DNA of 64,000 nucleotides from Flavimarina sp. Hel_I_48 (GCF_000733945.1 NZ_JPOL01000002.1:1675001-1739000); one strand, 5' to 3'; positions 43,842 through 53,765 are shown, numbered from the stretch's first letter. Notes: a model not told the origin generated them from the letters alone. Translations and numbers: made by a program.

Positions 43842-46091
43842 TTAAAACCAAAATCCTAGACTAAAATTCCAGAAGGCCCTGTTTGTCTCAGGTGAGTAAG
43901 AAATTCTAGTCTGTAACGGTCCTAAAAATGTTTCCAGACCATAACCCACAAAGTAACCGGAAAGATCTGGTGAGCTAAACCAGTTGCCACTGGAAAAAAG
44001 CTTATTGCCCAGATTTGCTATATTCCCACCTATATTGAGGTGATTTTTAGGATATATTTCATAATCCAGCGTGAGGGAGGATTTAACCAGACCATCGCCG
44101 CTAAGGCTAAAAAAATCATAACCATAAAAAGGTATGATGTTGTTTATAAAATCATTCCCCCAACCACCCAGGTAAAAATCAAGGGAGTTGATACTTTCAC
44201 CGGCAATCTTAAAACCACCTTCAACACCCACGTTCATTGAGAATTTTGACCCAAAATGCGTGGCATATTTAAAGGTCGCCTTACTTATGGAAAACGAATT
44301 GAAATTATCGTTGAAATCTGAAGAGAATAAATACCAATGAAAATCACCATTAAAATAAAATCCACTGGTGGGAAAGTATTTATTATCAAAAGTATCCAGT
44401 CGTAATTTGCCAAAAGTGCTGATATAATTACTGTTTTCAAAGTAAAAACGCTGCTCTTCTACCTCTTGTTGCCGTATGTTTTCGGTCTCGACCTGAAGCC
44501 ACTTTTGCTCAATGCCCAACTTTAGCGAGAACTGTTTTGCAAAAAGGGTCTGGAGGTAAACCTGATTTGTAAAATCAGCAAACTCAAGTGTAAGGCTATT
44601 GAAATTTTCCAGTGGCACTTCAGCAATATCCTCTACAAAACGGGCGCTCACCCTATTGGAAAATCCCGTAAACGCAGATTTAAACCCAAAACCAATATAA
44701 AATCCATTGTCACTGTAATAATTGAGTTCATAGCGTAGATTATCACCCACAACAAGGTCAAGGGAAGCAACATCATTTTTAAATAGGAGTCGCTTTTTAG
44801 TAATATTGCCCAGCGCAGAACTCTTATAGAGATCATCATAATGCACGCTTGCCCTTAGCAATGTGGTTATTTCACTTTCCTCAAGGTTCATCACCAGGTT
44901 GAAATCGCCATTTTCATAACTTTCAAACTTATGGTTTACCCGCTGAAAGTTTCCGGTAGAAGCTAAATTGTCAATACCGCTAAAAAATTCGGCATAGGTG
45001 AGGTCTGCGGGGAGACGCATTCTCAGTTTTCCTAAAATATAGGACCGTGTATAGTATTTATTGCCCTTGATCTCAACACTCCTTATGGTAAGACTGTCGC
45101 TGAGGTTTTGTACGAGAGGAGGTTTTTTATAGCGCTCTTTTTGATAGGTGGCAACTTCTGCAAAGTCATCACTGAAATTTTTAGCCATGGTCTCGCCAGC
45201 ATTGATTATTTTCTGGCCCTTGCCAAAATCAACTACCGAAAATTCTTCAATATCTGGTTTGATATAGATATCGGTTTCCTTGATTTTATCTTCCATCGCA
45301 ACGATAGTTCGGTAATTGTTGATCTGTATAAGCATCTCCGGGGCGCTTTTCAACTCCTCCCGGGTACGCAGATCATCCTGAACATCTACCCCAATGATAA
45401 AATTAGCACCCCTCCGTTTTAATTCTTCCACGGGATAATTATTGATCACGCCACCATCTATAAGCACTTTGCCATCAAGCAGCACAGGACTAAATAAGGA
45501 CGGCAGTGCACCGCTCGCGGTAACTGCTTCTGGAAGATAACCACTGTCCAGTATAACCTCAACACCTTTTTCGGCATCTGTGGCGATACAAAAAAACGGA
45601 ATGGGCAATTTGCTGAAATCATTTACATTCTGCACATTAGCGGTGAGCTGCGTAAAAAGATTGTAAATATTTTGCCCTTTTGAAATCGCCGAAGGAAGGG
45701 TGATCTTAAAATTATTAAAAGGAAGGGTGACGGCATACTTTTCAATGTCTTCCCGCTCGTAAAAAGACCGCGAACTCCTGGGCAACGCATCCTGTATAAG
45801 TTGGCTAAAATTTACTGCCGTAAAAAGGGAATCCAGTTGATTGGCATTATACCCGGAAGCATAAAGCGCGCCTACGATGGCCCCCATACTGGTGCCGCCT
45901 ATATAATCAATTTTAATCCCGGCTTTTTCAATTTCCTTTAAAACACCAATGTGCGCCAGGCCCTTTGCACCGCCACCGCTCAAAACGAGCCCCACCTTAA
46001 CATCCTTGCCCCGGGATAGAACCGGCTCATCCTCCTGGGCCCGTAAGCTCCAGGATAACAAACAGATAACAAGAATGGCAAACTGTTTCAT
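43842..46091 (-). CDS. Patatin-like phospholipase with outer-membrane barrel (PlpD type)
   Basis: 749 residues. Signal peptide MKQFAILVICLLSWSLRA. Patatin domain: oxyanion hole VLSGGGAKGLAHIGVL, nucleophile elbow GGTSMGAIVGAL (Ser) and catalytic Asp in IDGGVINNYPVEEL. This is followed by a POTRA-like region (about 330-400, SVEIKGNKYYTRSYIL) and a 16-strand-type beta barrel ending in FSLGFW F-rich sequence. The layout equals type Vd autotransporters such as PlpD, which secrete a lipase domain through their own barrel. ATG 46091 is chosen because the upstream 11 codons do not extend the signal peptide sensibly. Confidence 0.9.
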   Translation of the reverse strand: MKQFAILVICLLSWSLRAQEDEPVLSRGKDVKVGLVLSGGGAKGLAHIGVLKEIEKAGIKIDYIGGTSMGAIVGALYASGYNANQLDSLFTAVNFSQLIQDALPRSSRSFYEREDIEKYAVTLPFNNFKITLPSAISKGQNIYNLFTQLTANVQNVNDFSKLPIPFFCIATDAEKGVEVILDSGYLPEAVTASGALPSLFSPVLLDGKVLIDGGVINNYPVEELKRRGANFIIGVDVQDDLRTREELKSAPEMLIQINNYRTIVAMEDKIKETDIYIKPDIEEFSVVDFGKGQKIINAGETMAKNFSDDFAEVATYQKERYKKPPLVQNLSDSLTIRSVEIKGNKYYTRSYILGKLRMRLPADLTYAEFFSGIDNLASTGNFQRVNHKFESYENGDFNLVMNLEESEITTLLRASVHYDDLYKSSALGNITKKRLLFKNDVASLDLVVGDNLRYELNYYSDNGFYIGFGFKSAFTGFSNRVSARFVEDIAEVPLENFNSLTLEFADFTNQVYLQTLFAKQFSLKLGIEQKWLQVETENIRQQEVEEQRFYFENSNYISTFGKLRLDTFDNKYFPTSGFYFNGDFHWYLFSSDFNDNFNSFSISKATFKYATHFGSKFSMNVGVEGGFKIAGESINSLDFYLGGWGNDFINNIIPFYGYDFFSLSGDGLVKSSLTLDYEIYPKNHLNIGGNIANLGNKLFSSGNWFSSPDLSGYFVGYGLETFLGPLQTRISYSPETNRAFWNFSLGFWF

Positions 46092-46166
46092 GGGGTCAAG
46101 GTAAGTTATAAAGCCATATATCAATGCAGAGCGCTTATATTTTAGATTAACGTCATAAAGTGGAAA

Positions 46167-47963
46167 TCATTTTGCCTCATGGTAATGCTGATAAATTATT
46201 TTTGCCTTGGCCGGCCCTATAACTTCCGCAAGCTTGTTCTCGTCTTCCTCTTTGATACGGGAAACAGATCTAAAATGCCTGAGCAGTTCTATCACGGTTT
46301 TTTCCCCAATACCTTCAATGGTCTCCAGCTCCGTATTAAGTGCGGCGCTGCTACGCTTATTTCTATGGAAGGTAATCCCAAACCGGTGCGCCTCATTCCG
46401 CAACTGTTGTATCACTTTCAGGGTTTCGCTTTTTTTATCCAGGTAAAGCGGAATGGAATCCCCGGGATAAAATAATTCTTCCAGTCTTTTTGCAATCCCG
46501 ATGATGGCAATTTTTCCGCGCAGTCCTAAAGCTTCAAGTGCTTTTACCCCAGAGCTCAACTGACCCTTACCACCATCTACGATGATAAGTTGAGGCAAAT
46601 CCTGCTCCTCTTTAAGCAGGCGCTTGTAACGACGATAAACTACTTCTTCCATAGAGGCAAAATCATCAGGCCCTTCTACAGTTTTGATATTGAACTTGCG
46701 GTAGTCCTTTTTACTGGCTTTTCCATTTTTAAAAACAACGCACGCCGCTACGGGATTTGTACCCTGTATGTTACTGTTGTCAAAACATTCTATATGCCGC
46801 GGCTCTGAAGTGAGACGCAAGTCTGCCTTCATCTGAGCCATCAGCCGGTTGACATGCCTATCTGGGTCCACAATTTTAGTCTGCTTAAAGCGCTCGATCC
46901 TAAAATATTTTGCATTGCGTTCAGAAAGTTCTACGATACGCTTTTTATCGCCCAGTTTTGGCACCGTGACCGTGATTTCTTCACCCACTTCAACTGGAAA
47001 AGGAACGTATATTTCAGAAGATTGCGAATTAAAACGCTGGCGTATTTCCACAATACCTATTTCCAGCAGCTCCAGGTCAGATTCTGCAAGTTTTTTCTTG
47101 ATTTCCAGCGTATGTGACCTGATTATCGCGCCGTGGGAAAGCTGAAGGAAATTTACATAACCATAGCCTTCATCAGATACGATACTAAACACGTCCACAT
47201 TACTGATCTTGGGGTTTACTACCGTGCTCTTGCTCTGGTATCCCTCCAGGATATCAATTTTATCTTTTATTCGCTGGGCATCTTCAAATTCCAGGTCTTC
47301 AGCGTGGGTTTTCATCTTATCCCTAAAGCGGTGCAGCGAATCTTTAAAATTACCCTTTACAATTTCACGGATCGCATCAATATTATCATGATAGGATTCT
47401 GCTGAATATTTACCTTCACAGGGCCCTAGGCAGTTGCCCAAATGATATTCAAGACAAACCTTGTATTTGCCAGATTCGATTTTATCTTGTGAAAGGTCAT
47501 AATTACAGGTACGCAGGGGATACAGGCCTTTAATAAGATCTAACAACGTGTGCACTGTTTTCATACTGGTAAAAGGGCCGTAGTATTCACTGCCGTCCTT
47601 AATAAGCCTTCTTGTGGGAAAAACCCTTGGAAACCGTTCGTTTTTTATGCAGATCCATGGATAACTTTTATCATCCTTGAGCATCACATTATAACGCGGC
47701 TGGTAATTTTTAATCAGGTTATTTTCCAGCAATAACGCATCGGTCTCGCTATTAACCACGATATGTTTAATCTCGACGATCTTTTTTACCAGCAGGTGCG
47801 TACGCGCGTTGTCATGCTTCTTAGTAAAATAGGAAGAAACCCTTTTTTTTAAATTTTTTGCTTTCCCTACATATAACAGTTTTCCATTTTTATCATAATA
47901 TTGATAAACGCCCGGGCTGTTGGGTAGGGTCTTTAATTGTATGTCTAGGTCTGGAAATTTCAT
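46167..47963 (-). CDS. uvrC: UvrABC system protein C
   Basis: Makes both incisions in nucleotide-excision repair. About 598 residues. N-terminal GIY-YIG nuclease: LPNSPGVYQYYDKNGKLLYVGKAKNLKKR; a UVR motif near 200-235 (HAEDLEFEDAQRIKDKIDIL); the UvrC C-terminal RNase-H-like endonuclease with CFDNSNIQGTNPVAACVVF and IIVDGGKGQLSSG; and a C-terminal helix-hairpin-helix (LETIEGIGEKTVIELLRHF). Start at ATG 47963, preceded by TTG 47966. Divergent from the rimB-rimK cassette. Confidence 0.96.
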   Translation of the reverse strand: MKFPDLDIQLKTLPNSPGVYQYYDKNGKLLYVGKAKNLKKRVSSYFTKKHDNARTHLLVKKIVEIKHIVVNSETDALLLENNLIKNYQPRYNVMLKDDKSYPWICIKNERFPRVFPTRRLIKDGSEYYGPFTSMKTVHTLLDLIKGLYPLRTCNYDLSQDKIESGKYKVCLEYHLGNCLGPCEGKYSAESYHDNIDAIREIVKGNFKDSLHRFRDKMKTHAEDLEFEDAQRIKDKIDILEGYQSKSTVVNPKISNVDVFSIVSDEGYGYVNFLQLSHGAIIRSHTLEIKKKLAESDLELLEIGIVEIRQRFNSQSSEIYVPFPVEVGEEITVTVPKLGDKKRIVELSERNAKYFRIERFKQTKIVDPDRHVNRLMAQMKADLRLTSEPRHIECFDNSNIQGTNPVAACVVFKNGKASKKDYRKFNIKTVEGPDDFASMEEVVYRRYKRLLKEEQDLPQLIIVDGGKGQLSSGVKALEALGLRGKIAIIGIAKRLEELFYPGDSIPLYLDKKSETLKVIQQLRNEAHRFGITFHRNKRSSAALNTELETIEGIGEKTVIELLRHFRSVSRIKEEDENKLAEVIGPAKAKIIYQHYHEAK

Positions 47964-48209
47964 CAACTCAAATTTACGGCTATTTGTGCTTTTCAGAAAT
48001 TATCTTTTGAAGATAGCCGTGCTAAGTTCTATATTCGGCATTTGTGGGCAAAATCACCTATTTTTAGGCATATTTATCAACAAAATCACCTAAAATTTAC
48101 CTTCAAAAGCGACCCTAATGGTCGAAGTTTGCAAAGCCATCAAAAGATTTTATTAATTTGTTAATTAACCCACACTGCCAGAGGGTTTTATTAAATTGCA
48201 GCAAAAGAA

Positions 48210-48659
48210 GTGGATAAAATACTTATAGGACGTACAGATAAAGTAGATTTCCCTACGTTGGGATTCTCTGAAGTTGATGTAAAAATTGATACGGGAGCGT
48301 ATACTTCTTCCATACATTGTACACACATACGTGAAGAGGAAAATCGTCTATGTTGTACATTTCTTGATCCCCAGCATCCTGATTATGATGGTAAGGAAAT
48401 GATTTTTACCGCTTATGATATGACCGCGGTAAAAAGCAGTAATGGGGAGGTACAAACACGCTACGTAGTACAGGCCAACATACGCATTTTTAAAAAATTA
48501 TTTAAAATAAGCCTGACTTTGAGTTCCAGGGAAGATATGCGGTTCCCCGTACTTTTAGGCAGGAAATTCCTAACAAAAAAATTTATAGTAGATACCGCAC
48601 TAACCGACTTATCTTTTAACAATAAAATCCATGAATATAAAGATCCTATCCAGGAATAG
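48210..48659 (+). CDS. rimB: RimB-like retropepsin-family protein (PF05618)
   Basis: 149 residues, GTG start at 48210. [17 protein letters not shown] (about 25-41) holds the Asp-Thr-Gly triad of retropepsin-like folds, and [18 protein letters not shown] near 113-130 the second conserved hydrophobic element. The family is named putative ATP-dependent zinc protease; in Pseudomonas, RimB acts with RimK and modulates S6 glutamylation. Here it overlaps rimK by 29 bp, so the two should work together. Its real substrate in this group is not known. Confidence 0.88.
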   Translation: MDKILIGRTDKVDFPTLGFSEVDVKIDTGAYTSSIHCTHIREEENRLCCTFLDPQHPDYDGKEMIFTAYDMTAVKSSNGEVQTRYVVQANIRIFKKLFKISLTLSSREDMRFPVLLGRKFLTKKFIVDTALTDLSFNNKIHEYKDPIQE

Positions 48660-49503
48660 TTCCCTTTACTCCACGTCCAGACTTGTAGAAGCAGCAAAAA
48701 AAAGAAAACATACTGTTGAGGTCATTGACCCGCTAAAATGTGATCTTATCATAGAAAAGAAGAAGCCTTCTGTCTACTACAGGGGTAAATATCTTACTGA
48801 AACGGATGCGGTGATTCCAAGAATTGGCGCCTCCATCACCTATTATGGAACCGCTGTTGTGCGCCAGTTTGAAATGATGGGCTGTTTTACCACTACAGAA
48901 TCACAGGCACTTGTACGCAGCCGTGATAAATTAAGAAGTTTGCAGATTCTTTCCAGGGCTCGATTGGGACTTCCCAAAACAGTTTTTACAAACTATTCCC
49001 GCGATGTGAGAGAGATCATTGAACATGTGGGTGGTGCTCCCCTTATCATAAAGTTACTAGAAGGAACCCAGGGACTGGGTGTGGTACTTGCTGAAACGAC
49101 CAATGCCGCAGAATCTGTAATCGAAGCTTTTAACGGTTTGCAGGCCCGGGTAATTGTTCAGGAATTTATCAAAGAGGCAAAAGGTGCAGATATTCGTGCT
49201 TTTATCATTGATGGCCAGGTAGTGGGCGCCATGAAAAGACAGGGTAAAGAGGGTGAATTCAGATCAAACCTGCACCGTGGTGGTACTGCGGAAGTGATTG
49301 AGCTTACCGATGAAGAAGAAAATGCAGCCATAAAAGCGGCCAAATGTATGGGGCTGGGTGTTGCCGGTGTAGATATGCTACAAAGTGCACGTGGACCTCT
49401 TATTCTCGAGGTGAATTCTTCCCCAGGACTTGAAGGAATAGAAAAAGCAACCGGTAAGGACATTGCAAAAAGTATCATACGATACATAGAACGTGGAATA
49501 TAA
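48631..49503 (+). CDS. rimK: RimK-type ATP-grasp glutamate ligase
   Basis: 290 residues. ATP-grasp fold: ATP-binding strand [16 protein letters not shown] (about 133-148), [26 protein letters not shown] and Mg-binding [17 protein letters not shown] near 254-270. N-terminal preATP-grasp [18 protein letters not shown] is typical. RimK adds glutamates to the C-terminus of ribosomal protein S6 in E. coli and can make poly-glutamate. The start overlaps rimB by 29 bp, and an aspartoacylase-family gene follows 3 bp after. Confidence 0.94.
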   Translation: MNIKILSRNSSLYSTSRLVEAAKKRKHTVEVIDPLKCDLIIEKKKPSVYYRGKYLTETDAVIPRIGASITYYGTAVVRQFEMMGCFTTTESQALVRSRDKLRSLQILSRARLGLPKTVFTNYSRDVREIIEHVGGAPLIIKLLEGTQGLGVVLAETTNAAESVIEAFNGLQARVIVQEFIKEAKGADIRAFIIDGQVVGAMKRQGKEGEFRSNLHRGGTAEVIELTDEEENAAIKAAKCMGLGVAGVDMLQSARGPLILEVNSSPGLEGIEKATGKDIAKSIIRYIERGI

Positions 49504-49506
49504 TTT

Positions 49507-50490
49507 ATGGCGCAAATAGATGAGCATAACGTCCTGACCATTCTGGGTGAAAAGATCCCCCCGGGTGCGAAGCGGACGATTAATTTTAATATGGCAAAAC
49601 TTTACACGACAACGTCTGTAGAGGTACCCATAATAATTCACCGCGCAAAAAAACCTGGTCCCTGTATATTGATAACTGCAGGGATTCACGGTGATGAGGT
49701 CAATGGTGTTGAAATAGTGCGCCAGCTTATCGCAAAACGTATCAACAGGCCTACTAAGGGAACGATTATTTGCATACCTGTACTCAATGTGTTCGGTTTT
49801 ATTAATATGAGCAGGGCTTTTCCCGATGGAAGGGATCTCAACAGGGTATTCCCAGGATCGCGGGGCGGTTCACTGGCCAGTAGATTTGCCTATCAATTTG
49901 TCGAAAAAATCTTACCGCTGGCAGATTTCTGTATGGATTTTCATACTGGTGGTGCCAGCCGTTTTAATGTTGCCCAGATTCGGGTAGATGAGAGCGATGA
50001 AGCGCTGGTGAAATATGCCAAAATTTTCAATGCACCCTTTACCGTATTTTCAAGAAATATCAGCAAATCCTACAGGGCAACTTGCGTGAAAATGGGCAAA
50101 CCCATTTTACTTTTTGAAGGTGGCAAATCCCAGGTAAGCGATAAGGCGGTGGCTCGGGAAGGCGTTTTTGGCGTTATGCGTATTCTTAATCATTTTGGAA
50201 TGCTCAACGAAGAATTCAAAATGCCAGAACATAATAAACATCCGGTAACCATAAGCAAGAGTACCTGGGTACGGGCAAAATATAGTGGTTTGTTGCACCT
50301 TAAGGTTTCCTATGGTGATCTGGTAGAAAAAGGAGGTATCCTTGCAACCATTACAGATCCCTATGGCACATTTAGCCATAAAGTAAAATCGCTGAATGAA
50401 GGCTATATAATCAATATAAATGAAGCCTCTTTAGTTTACCAGGGTGATGCCATTTTTCATATATCTACAGATGCTGTCAGAGGGGAATAA
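49507..50490 (+). CDS. Aspartoacylase/succinylglutamate desuccinylase-family metallohydrolase
   Basis: 327 residues, M14-like zinc hydrolase of the AstE/AspA family: zinc ligands in TAGIHGDEVNGVE (His, Glu, about 57-69) and MDFHTGGASRFN (His); NRVFPGSRGGS carries the substrate Arg; the catalytic Glu is likely in LLFEGGKSQV. C-terminal barrel-sandwich segment with VSYGDLVEKGGILATI. Members cleave N-acyl amino acids or short amide bonds. Third gene of the rimB-rimK cassette; it starts 3 bp after rimK, and the folate gene overlaps its end by 20 bp. A glutamate-trimming role opposite RimK is inference. Confidence 0.88.
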   Translation: MAQIDEHNVLTILGEKIPPGAKRTINFNMAKLYTTTSVEVPIIIHRAKKPGPCILITAGIHGDEVNGVEIVRQLIAKRINRPTKGTIICIPVLNVFGFINMSRAFPDGRDLNRVFPGSRGGSLASRFAYQFVEKILPLADFCMDFHTGGASRFNVAQIRVDESDEALVKYAKIFNAPFTVFSRNISKSYRATCVKMGKPILLFEGGKSQVSDKAVAREGVFGVMRILNHFGMLNEEFKMPEHNKHPVTISKSTWVRAKYSGLLHLKVSYGDLVEKGGILATITDPYGTFSHKVKSLNEGYIININEASLVYQGDAIFHISTDAVRGE

Positions 50491-51043
50491 AAAGGATATT
50501 CGCCAGATGTATAAAGAAAAGAGAGCAGCTCTTACTTTAAAGGAACGCGAAGCACTTAGTCTCGATATCGCCAATAAGTCTTTAGAATTAAAGCTCTGGG
50601 ATTATTCCTTTTATCATATATTTCTTCCCATTGAACGATTAATGGAGGTGAATACAGAATATTTGCTTAATATTCTAAACGGGAAGGATAAGAATATAGT
50701 TGTAAGCAGTACAAATACGATGGATCTGGAAATGAACCATTTTCTACTTACAGACAGCACAGTCTTTAAGAAAAATACCTGGGGAATTCCTGAGCCACAA
50801 GGAGGTATACCTATTCCTGAAGAGCAACTGGATGTTGTTTTTGTTCCACTTTTAGCGTTTGACAAGCACGGAAATCGCTTGGGCTACGGTAAGGGCTATT
50901 ATGATCGCTTTCTAGAGAAATGTAGGCCAGATTGCCTTAAAATAGGCTTATCTTTCTTCGACCCTATTGCTCAAATACCTGTAAATGCATATGATATAGC
51001 ATTAAACGCTTGTGTCACAGCAGATAATATCTATGTATTTTAG
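50471..51043 (+). CDS. 5-formyltetrahydrofolate cyclo-ligase
   Basis: 190 residues; ATP-dependent conversion of 5-formyl-THF to 5,10-methenyl-THF. Motifs: KRAALTLKEREAL (about 18-30), the PIERLMEVNTEYLL region, WGIPEPQGG, and the nucleotide/folate-binding LAFDKHGNRLGYGKGYYDRFL near 135-155. ATG 50471 is chosen; it overlaps the deacylase stop by 20 bp, indicating translational coupling. The upstream ATG at 50444 seems non-coding. Confidence 0.93.
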   Translation: MLSEGNKKDIRQMYKEKRAALTLKEREALSLDIANKSLELKLWDYSFYHIFLPIERLMEVNTEYLLNILNGKDKNIVVSSTNTMDLEMNHFLLTDSTVFKKNTWGIPEPQGGIPIPEEQLDVVFVPLLAFDKHGNRLGYGKGYYDRFLEKCRPDCLKIGLSFFDPIAQIPVNAYDIALNACVTADNIYVF

Positions 51044-51062
51044 GAGGACTAGTATTTTTTTC

Positions 51063-51070
51063 TATATTTG
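51063..51070 (+). promoter_or_regulatory. -7 promoter element of the PAS histidine kinase
   Basis: TATATTTG matches TAnnTTTG, 32 bp before ATG 51103; no TTG at -33. Confidence 0.4.
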
Positions 51071-51102
51071 CCGTCCCCAAACATAAGTATTATAACAGGT
51101 CT

Positions 51103-52239
51103 ATGAGTTCAAAAAAACGAATAGGATTGCTCTCCTTTTTTCGCGGGGGTTCTCCGCCAGAGCCCGAAAATTTTTCAGAAGGATTTTATTACGAACAAAT
51201 TGCTGCGTCTGTGGGTGCAGGAGGGTGGACGGTTGATTTTGAGAATAAAAAGAGTTATTTTGATAAGCAGTTGAGGACAATATTAAATACACCTTCCAAT
51301 TATCACCCCTCCTTTAAATATGCACTTCAATTCTATGATAAAGCATATCATAGACAGCTTATTCAGGTTTATGAAGATTTAAAAAAAGGGGTTCCGTATG
51401 AGGCTGAAGTACAGATGATTGCCTATGATGGCAGGAAATTCTGGGCAAGATGTATAGGTAAACCAATTTTTGGTTCAAAAAAGAAAGTTACCGCTATTCG
51501 TGGTATCATTTTAAATATCGATGACCGCAAAACACGGGAATTGGCAATCGAGAATTCCCTAAAATCTATTGAAGCTACAAACGATCGCCTGTTTAAGTTT
51601 GCTAATTATATTTCCCATAATCTAAGAAACCATATAAATAATTTAGAGCTTACTTCACAACTTGTGGATATTCCAAGTTTAGAGGATGATCAAAAAGAAC
51701 TTTTTGGAAATTACGAGGAGATCGCAAGTGGTCTCTCCAGAACAGTACAGCAGCTCAATGAAGTCGTTACCATTCAAAAAAAGGTTAAGGAGGAATCTGT
51801 GATTCTTGATCTTCAAACCGTCTTTGAAAAATGTAAGTCTGATCTACAAAACCTTATTGAACAGAAAGATGGCTCTGTTTATTCAGATTTTTCTGAAGTT
51901 CCTGAAGTTAAGTTCAACAAAGATTTCTTTGAAAATATCTTTTGCTCACTTATCAAAAACGGACTTAGAAATGAAAGATCTGACCGTAAGCCAGAGATTA
52001 AAGCCTACAGTATTGAACAGGATGGAAAGGTTTCTGTTATTATTGAGGACAATGGCGTAGGTATAGACGTGGAGGACAGCGACGAGTTTATTTACTACAC
52101 GTACGGCTCAGGAGAATTTAAATCCCGCAACAATTCCATTGATCTGTTCATAGTAAAAAATCAGGTGGAGGCCCTGGGAGCAAGACTGGAAATAAAAAGT
52201 AAGCCCGGCTACGGCACTAAATTTATCATCAACTTCTAA
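51103..52239 (+). CDS. PAS-domain sensor histidine kinase, cytoplasmic
   Basis: 378 residues, no transmembrane segment. PAS/PAC region at about 35-150 (GVPYEAEVQMIAYDGRKFWARC ... RGIILNIDDRK), then a coiled dimerisation helix with H box FANYISHNLRNHINNLE (His near 176), an N-like box CSLIKNGLRN and G1 IIEDNGVGIDVED. The G2 box, normally GxGLGL, is replaced by SRNNSIDLFIVKNQVEALGA, so the ATP lid is unusual. No response-regulator partner lies nearby. This non-membrane PAS kinase type is frequent in Flavobacteriia. Confidence 0.85.
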   Translation: MSSKKRIGLLSFFRGGSPPEPENFSEGFYYEQIAASVGAGGWTVDFENKKSYFDKQLRTILNTPSNYHPSFKYALQFYDKAYHRQLIQVYEDLKKGVPYEAEVQMIAYDGRKFWARCIGKPIFGSKKKVTAIRGIILNIDDRKTRELAIENSLKSIEATNDRLFKFANYISHNLRNHINNLELTSQLVDIPSLEDDQKELFGNYEEIASGLSRTVQQLNEVVTIQKKVKEESVILDLQTVFEKCKSDLQNLIEQKDGSVYSDFSEVPEVKFNKDFFENIFCSLIKNGLRNERSDRKPEIKAYSIEQDGKVSVIIEDNGVGIDVEDSDEFIYYTYGSGEFKSRNNSIDLFIVKNQVEALGARLEIKSKPGYGTKFIINF

Positions 52240-52482
52240 CCATTCTTGATTTTTATTACCGGATACAAACACTTCAGACTTTTAGGTATTTTTAAGCCTC
52301 AAGAGAATGCAAAACACCCAATTTTCCACCTTCCAAAATATCTAATTTACCATGTTGTGGAACATAAATGGAACTATAAACTAGTAAATGGTTTGTTAGA
52401 GTGGAACGGCTTTCTACCGTGAGAAAAATAATTTAAATATTGAGGGTCAAGGTTTCAACTGTCCAGGCTGATTATTTTCAAG

Positions 52483-53088
52483 TTAATCTTCGCTGTTTGC
52501 GAAAGCTCTTTTATTGAAAACCAGTAGTAGGCCAACACCTGTACTTATGGCGGTATCAGCAATATTGAAGACGGCGTTAAAGAATGTAAAATAATCCCCG
52601 CCCCATATAGGTAACCATTCTGGCAAATAACCTTTCCATATTGGGAAATATAGCATATCCACTACTTTACCGTGCAAAAAGGTACCATAACCTCCAGATT
52701 CTGGCATAAATGAAGCTATTTGCCCTGCGCTGCTATCAAAGAGAAGACCATAAAATATAGAATCTATAATGTTACCAAAGGCACCGGCAAATATTAATGC
52801 TACAGCTACAATAAGGATTTTTGAGGCATTTTTCTGAACTGCATCATTAAGCCAGTATCCTATAAGTGGAAGGATTATTATTCTGAAAAGCGTAAGTATA
52901 ATTTTGCCATACGCTCCCGGTATTACCGTACCCCAGGCCATACCTTCATTCTCTACGAAAAGAATTTTAAACCAACTGGCAATTACATACTCATCGTTGA
53001 GCGCAAAATGCGTTTTTATATATATTTTACTTATTTGGTCTATAAGTAAGACTAGTACTATAATCCCAACGGCTTTCTTTAATGACAT
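52483..53088 (-). CDS. lspA: Lipoprotein signal peptidase
   Basis: Aspartyl membrane protease that cuts prolipoproteins before the lipidated Cys. About 201 residues, four transmembrane helices. The first helix ends LIDQISKIYIKTHF (conserved Asp), and the catalytic pair is in FGNIIDSIFYG (Asp) and FNIADTAIS (Asp). A longer loop than in E. coli between these two (about 120-165), with MPESGGYGTFLHGKVVDMLY, is typical of the Bacteroidetes form. ATG 53088 (MSLKKAVGII) is preferred over 53112. Downstream of DUF4097-like gene by 35 bp, same direction. Confidence 0.94.
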   Translation of the reverse strand: MSLKKAVGIIVLVLLIDQISKIYIKTHFALNDEYVIASWFKILFVENEGMAWGTVIPGAYGKIILTLFRIIILPLIGYWLNDAVQKNASKILIVAVALIFAGAFGNIIDSIFYGLLFDSSAGQIASFMPESGGYGTFLHGKVVDMLYFPIWKGYLPEWLPIWGGDYFTFFNAVFNIADTAISTGVGLLLVFNKRAFANSED

Positions 53089-53123
53089 GTATTTATATTG
53101 ATCAGGGGGCAAAAATACTATAA

Positions 53124-53753
53124 TTATTGGTTTTGGGTCACGGTAATGTCTCCGGTTAAGGATCTTAATTGAAGATGGGCAGTTCCTCGCGGGGTATTAT
53201 CCACATTTTTTATACCGTGTCTGGACTCCGCCTCTATTTTGCAATCTAAAGTTTCTACATGAATAGCTCCGCTCAGGGTATTGACAGTTCCGCTACCGCG
53301 GAAAGTTCTCAGTGAGCAATCACCTCTACCCAGATTGAGATTTACAAGCGAAAACTCCCCAGTCGCCTTTACAGAAGCTAATGAAGAATCAATCCAAAGT
53401 TCCAGGTTTTCTGGCATAATAAGCATCAATGTGATGGAGAGCACCTTGTGCGCAGCAAGTTTATCATCTACGTCCTTGAAATAAGGAGCGCGCGAAGATG
53501 ATATCTGCAACATCCCGTCTACCACTTCCGAAGTTATATATGCAGTTTCAAAATTTTCACCATTAATAACCGAAGCCATGGTTATCTTATCCGTATTTCC
53601 TGTTGTTACCTCAATTTGAAAAACCGAATCATCATTAATGACCACTCCAGAAATACCCCTGGCATCAACTAATTTCTCTACTTTTTTTTGCGCAAGACTC
53701 ACGCCGTCAATAAAGAAAGTAGCTACCAATAGAAAGAAAAAAGTTTTGCTCAT
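53124..53753 (-). CDS. Secreted DUF4097-like beta-helix protein
   Basis: 209 residues with signal peptide MSKTFFFLLVATFFIDGVSLAQ. The remainder is beta-rich, with short repeated strands (ASVKATGEFSLVNLNLGRGDCSLRT..., LSGAIHVETLDCKIEAESR, LTGDITVTQ) as in DUF4097/head-GIN-domain adhesin-like proteins. No enzyme motif. Function unknown; outside the cytoplasm. It is separated from dksA by a terminator and probably starts its own transcript with lspA. Confidence 0.75.
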   Translation of the reverse strand: MSKTFFFLLVATFFIDGVSLAQKKVEKLVDARGISGVVINDDSVFQIEVTTGNTDKITMASVINGENFETAYITSEVVDGMLQISSSRAPYFKDVDDKLAAHKVLSITLMLIMPENLELWIDSSLASVKATGEFSLVNLNLGRGDCSLRTFRGSGTVNTLSGAIHVETLDCKIEAESRHGIKNVDNTPRGTAHLQLRSLTGDITVTQNQ

Positions 53754-53765
53754 GAAAGGACTGAA

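Noticed and set aside
48040..48095. Direct repeat AAAATCACCTA upstream of uvrC and rimB
   Set aside because: Two copies of a short AT-rich word; spacing and position do not suggest a clear operator.
52240..52482. Possible gene or RNA in the gap between the PAS kinase and lspA
   Set aside because: No ORF with coding character, no clear promoter or terminator found.
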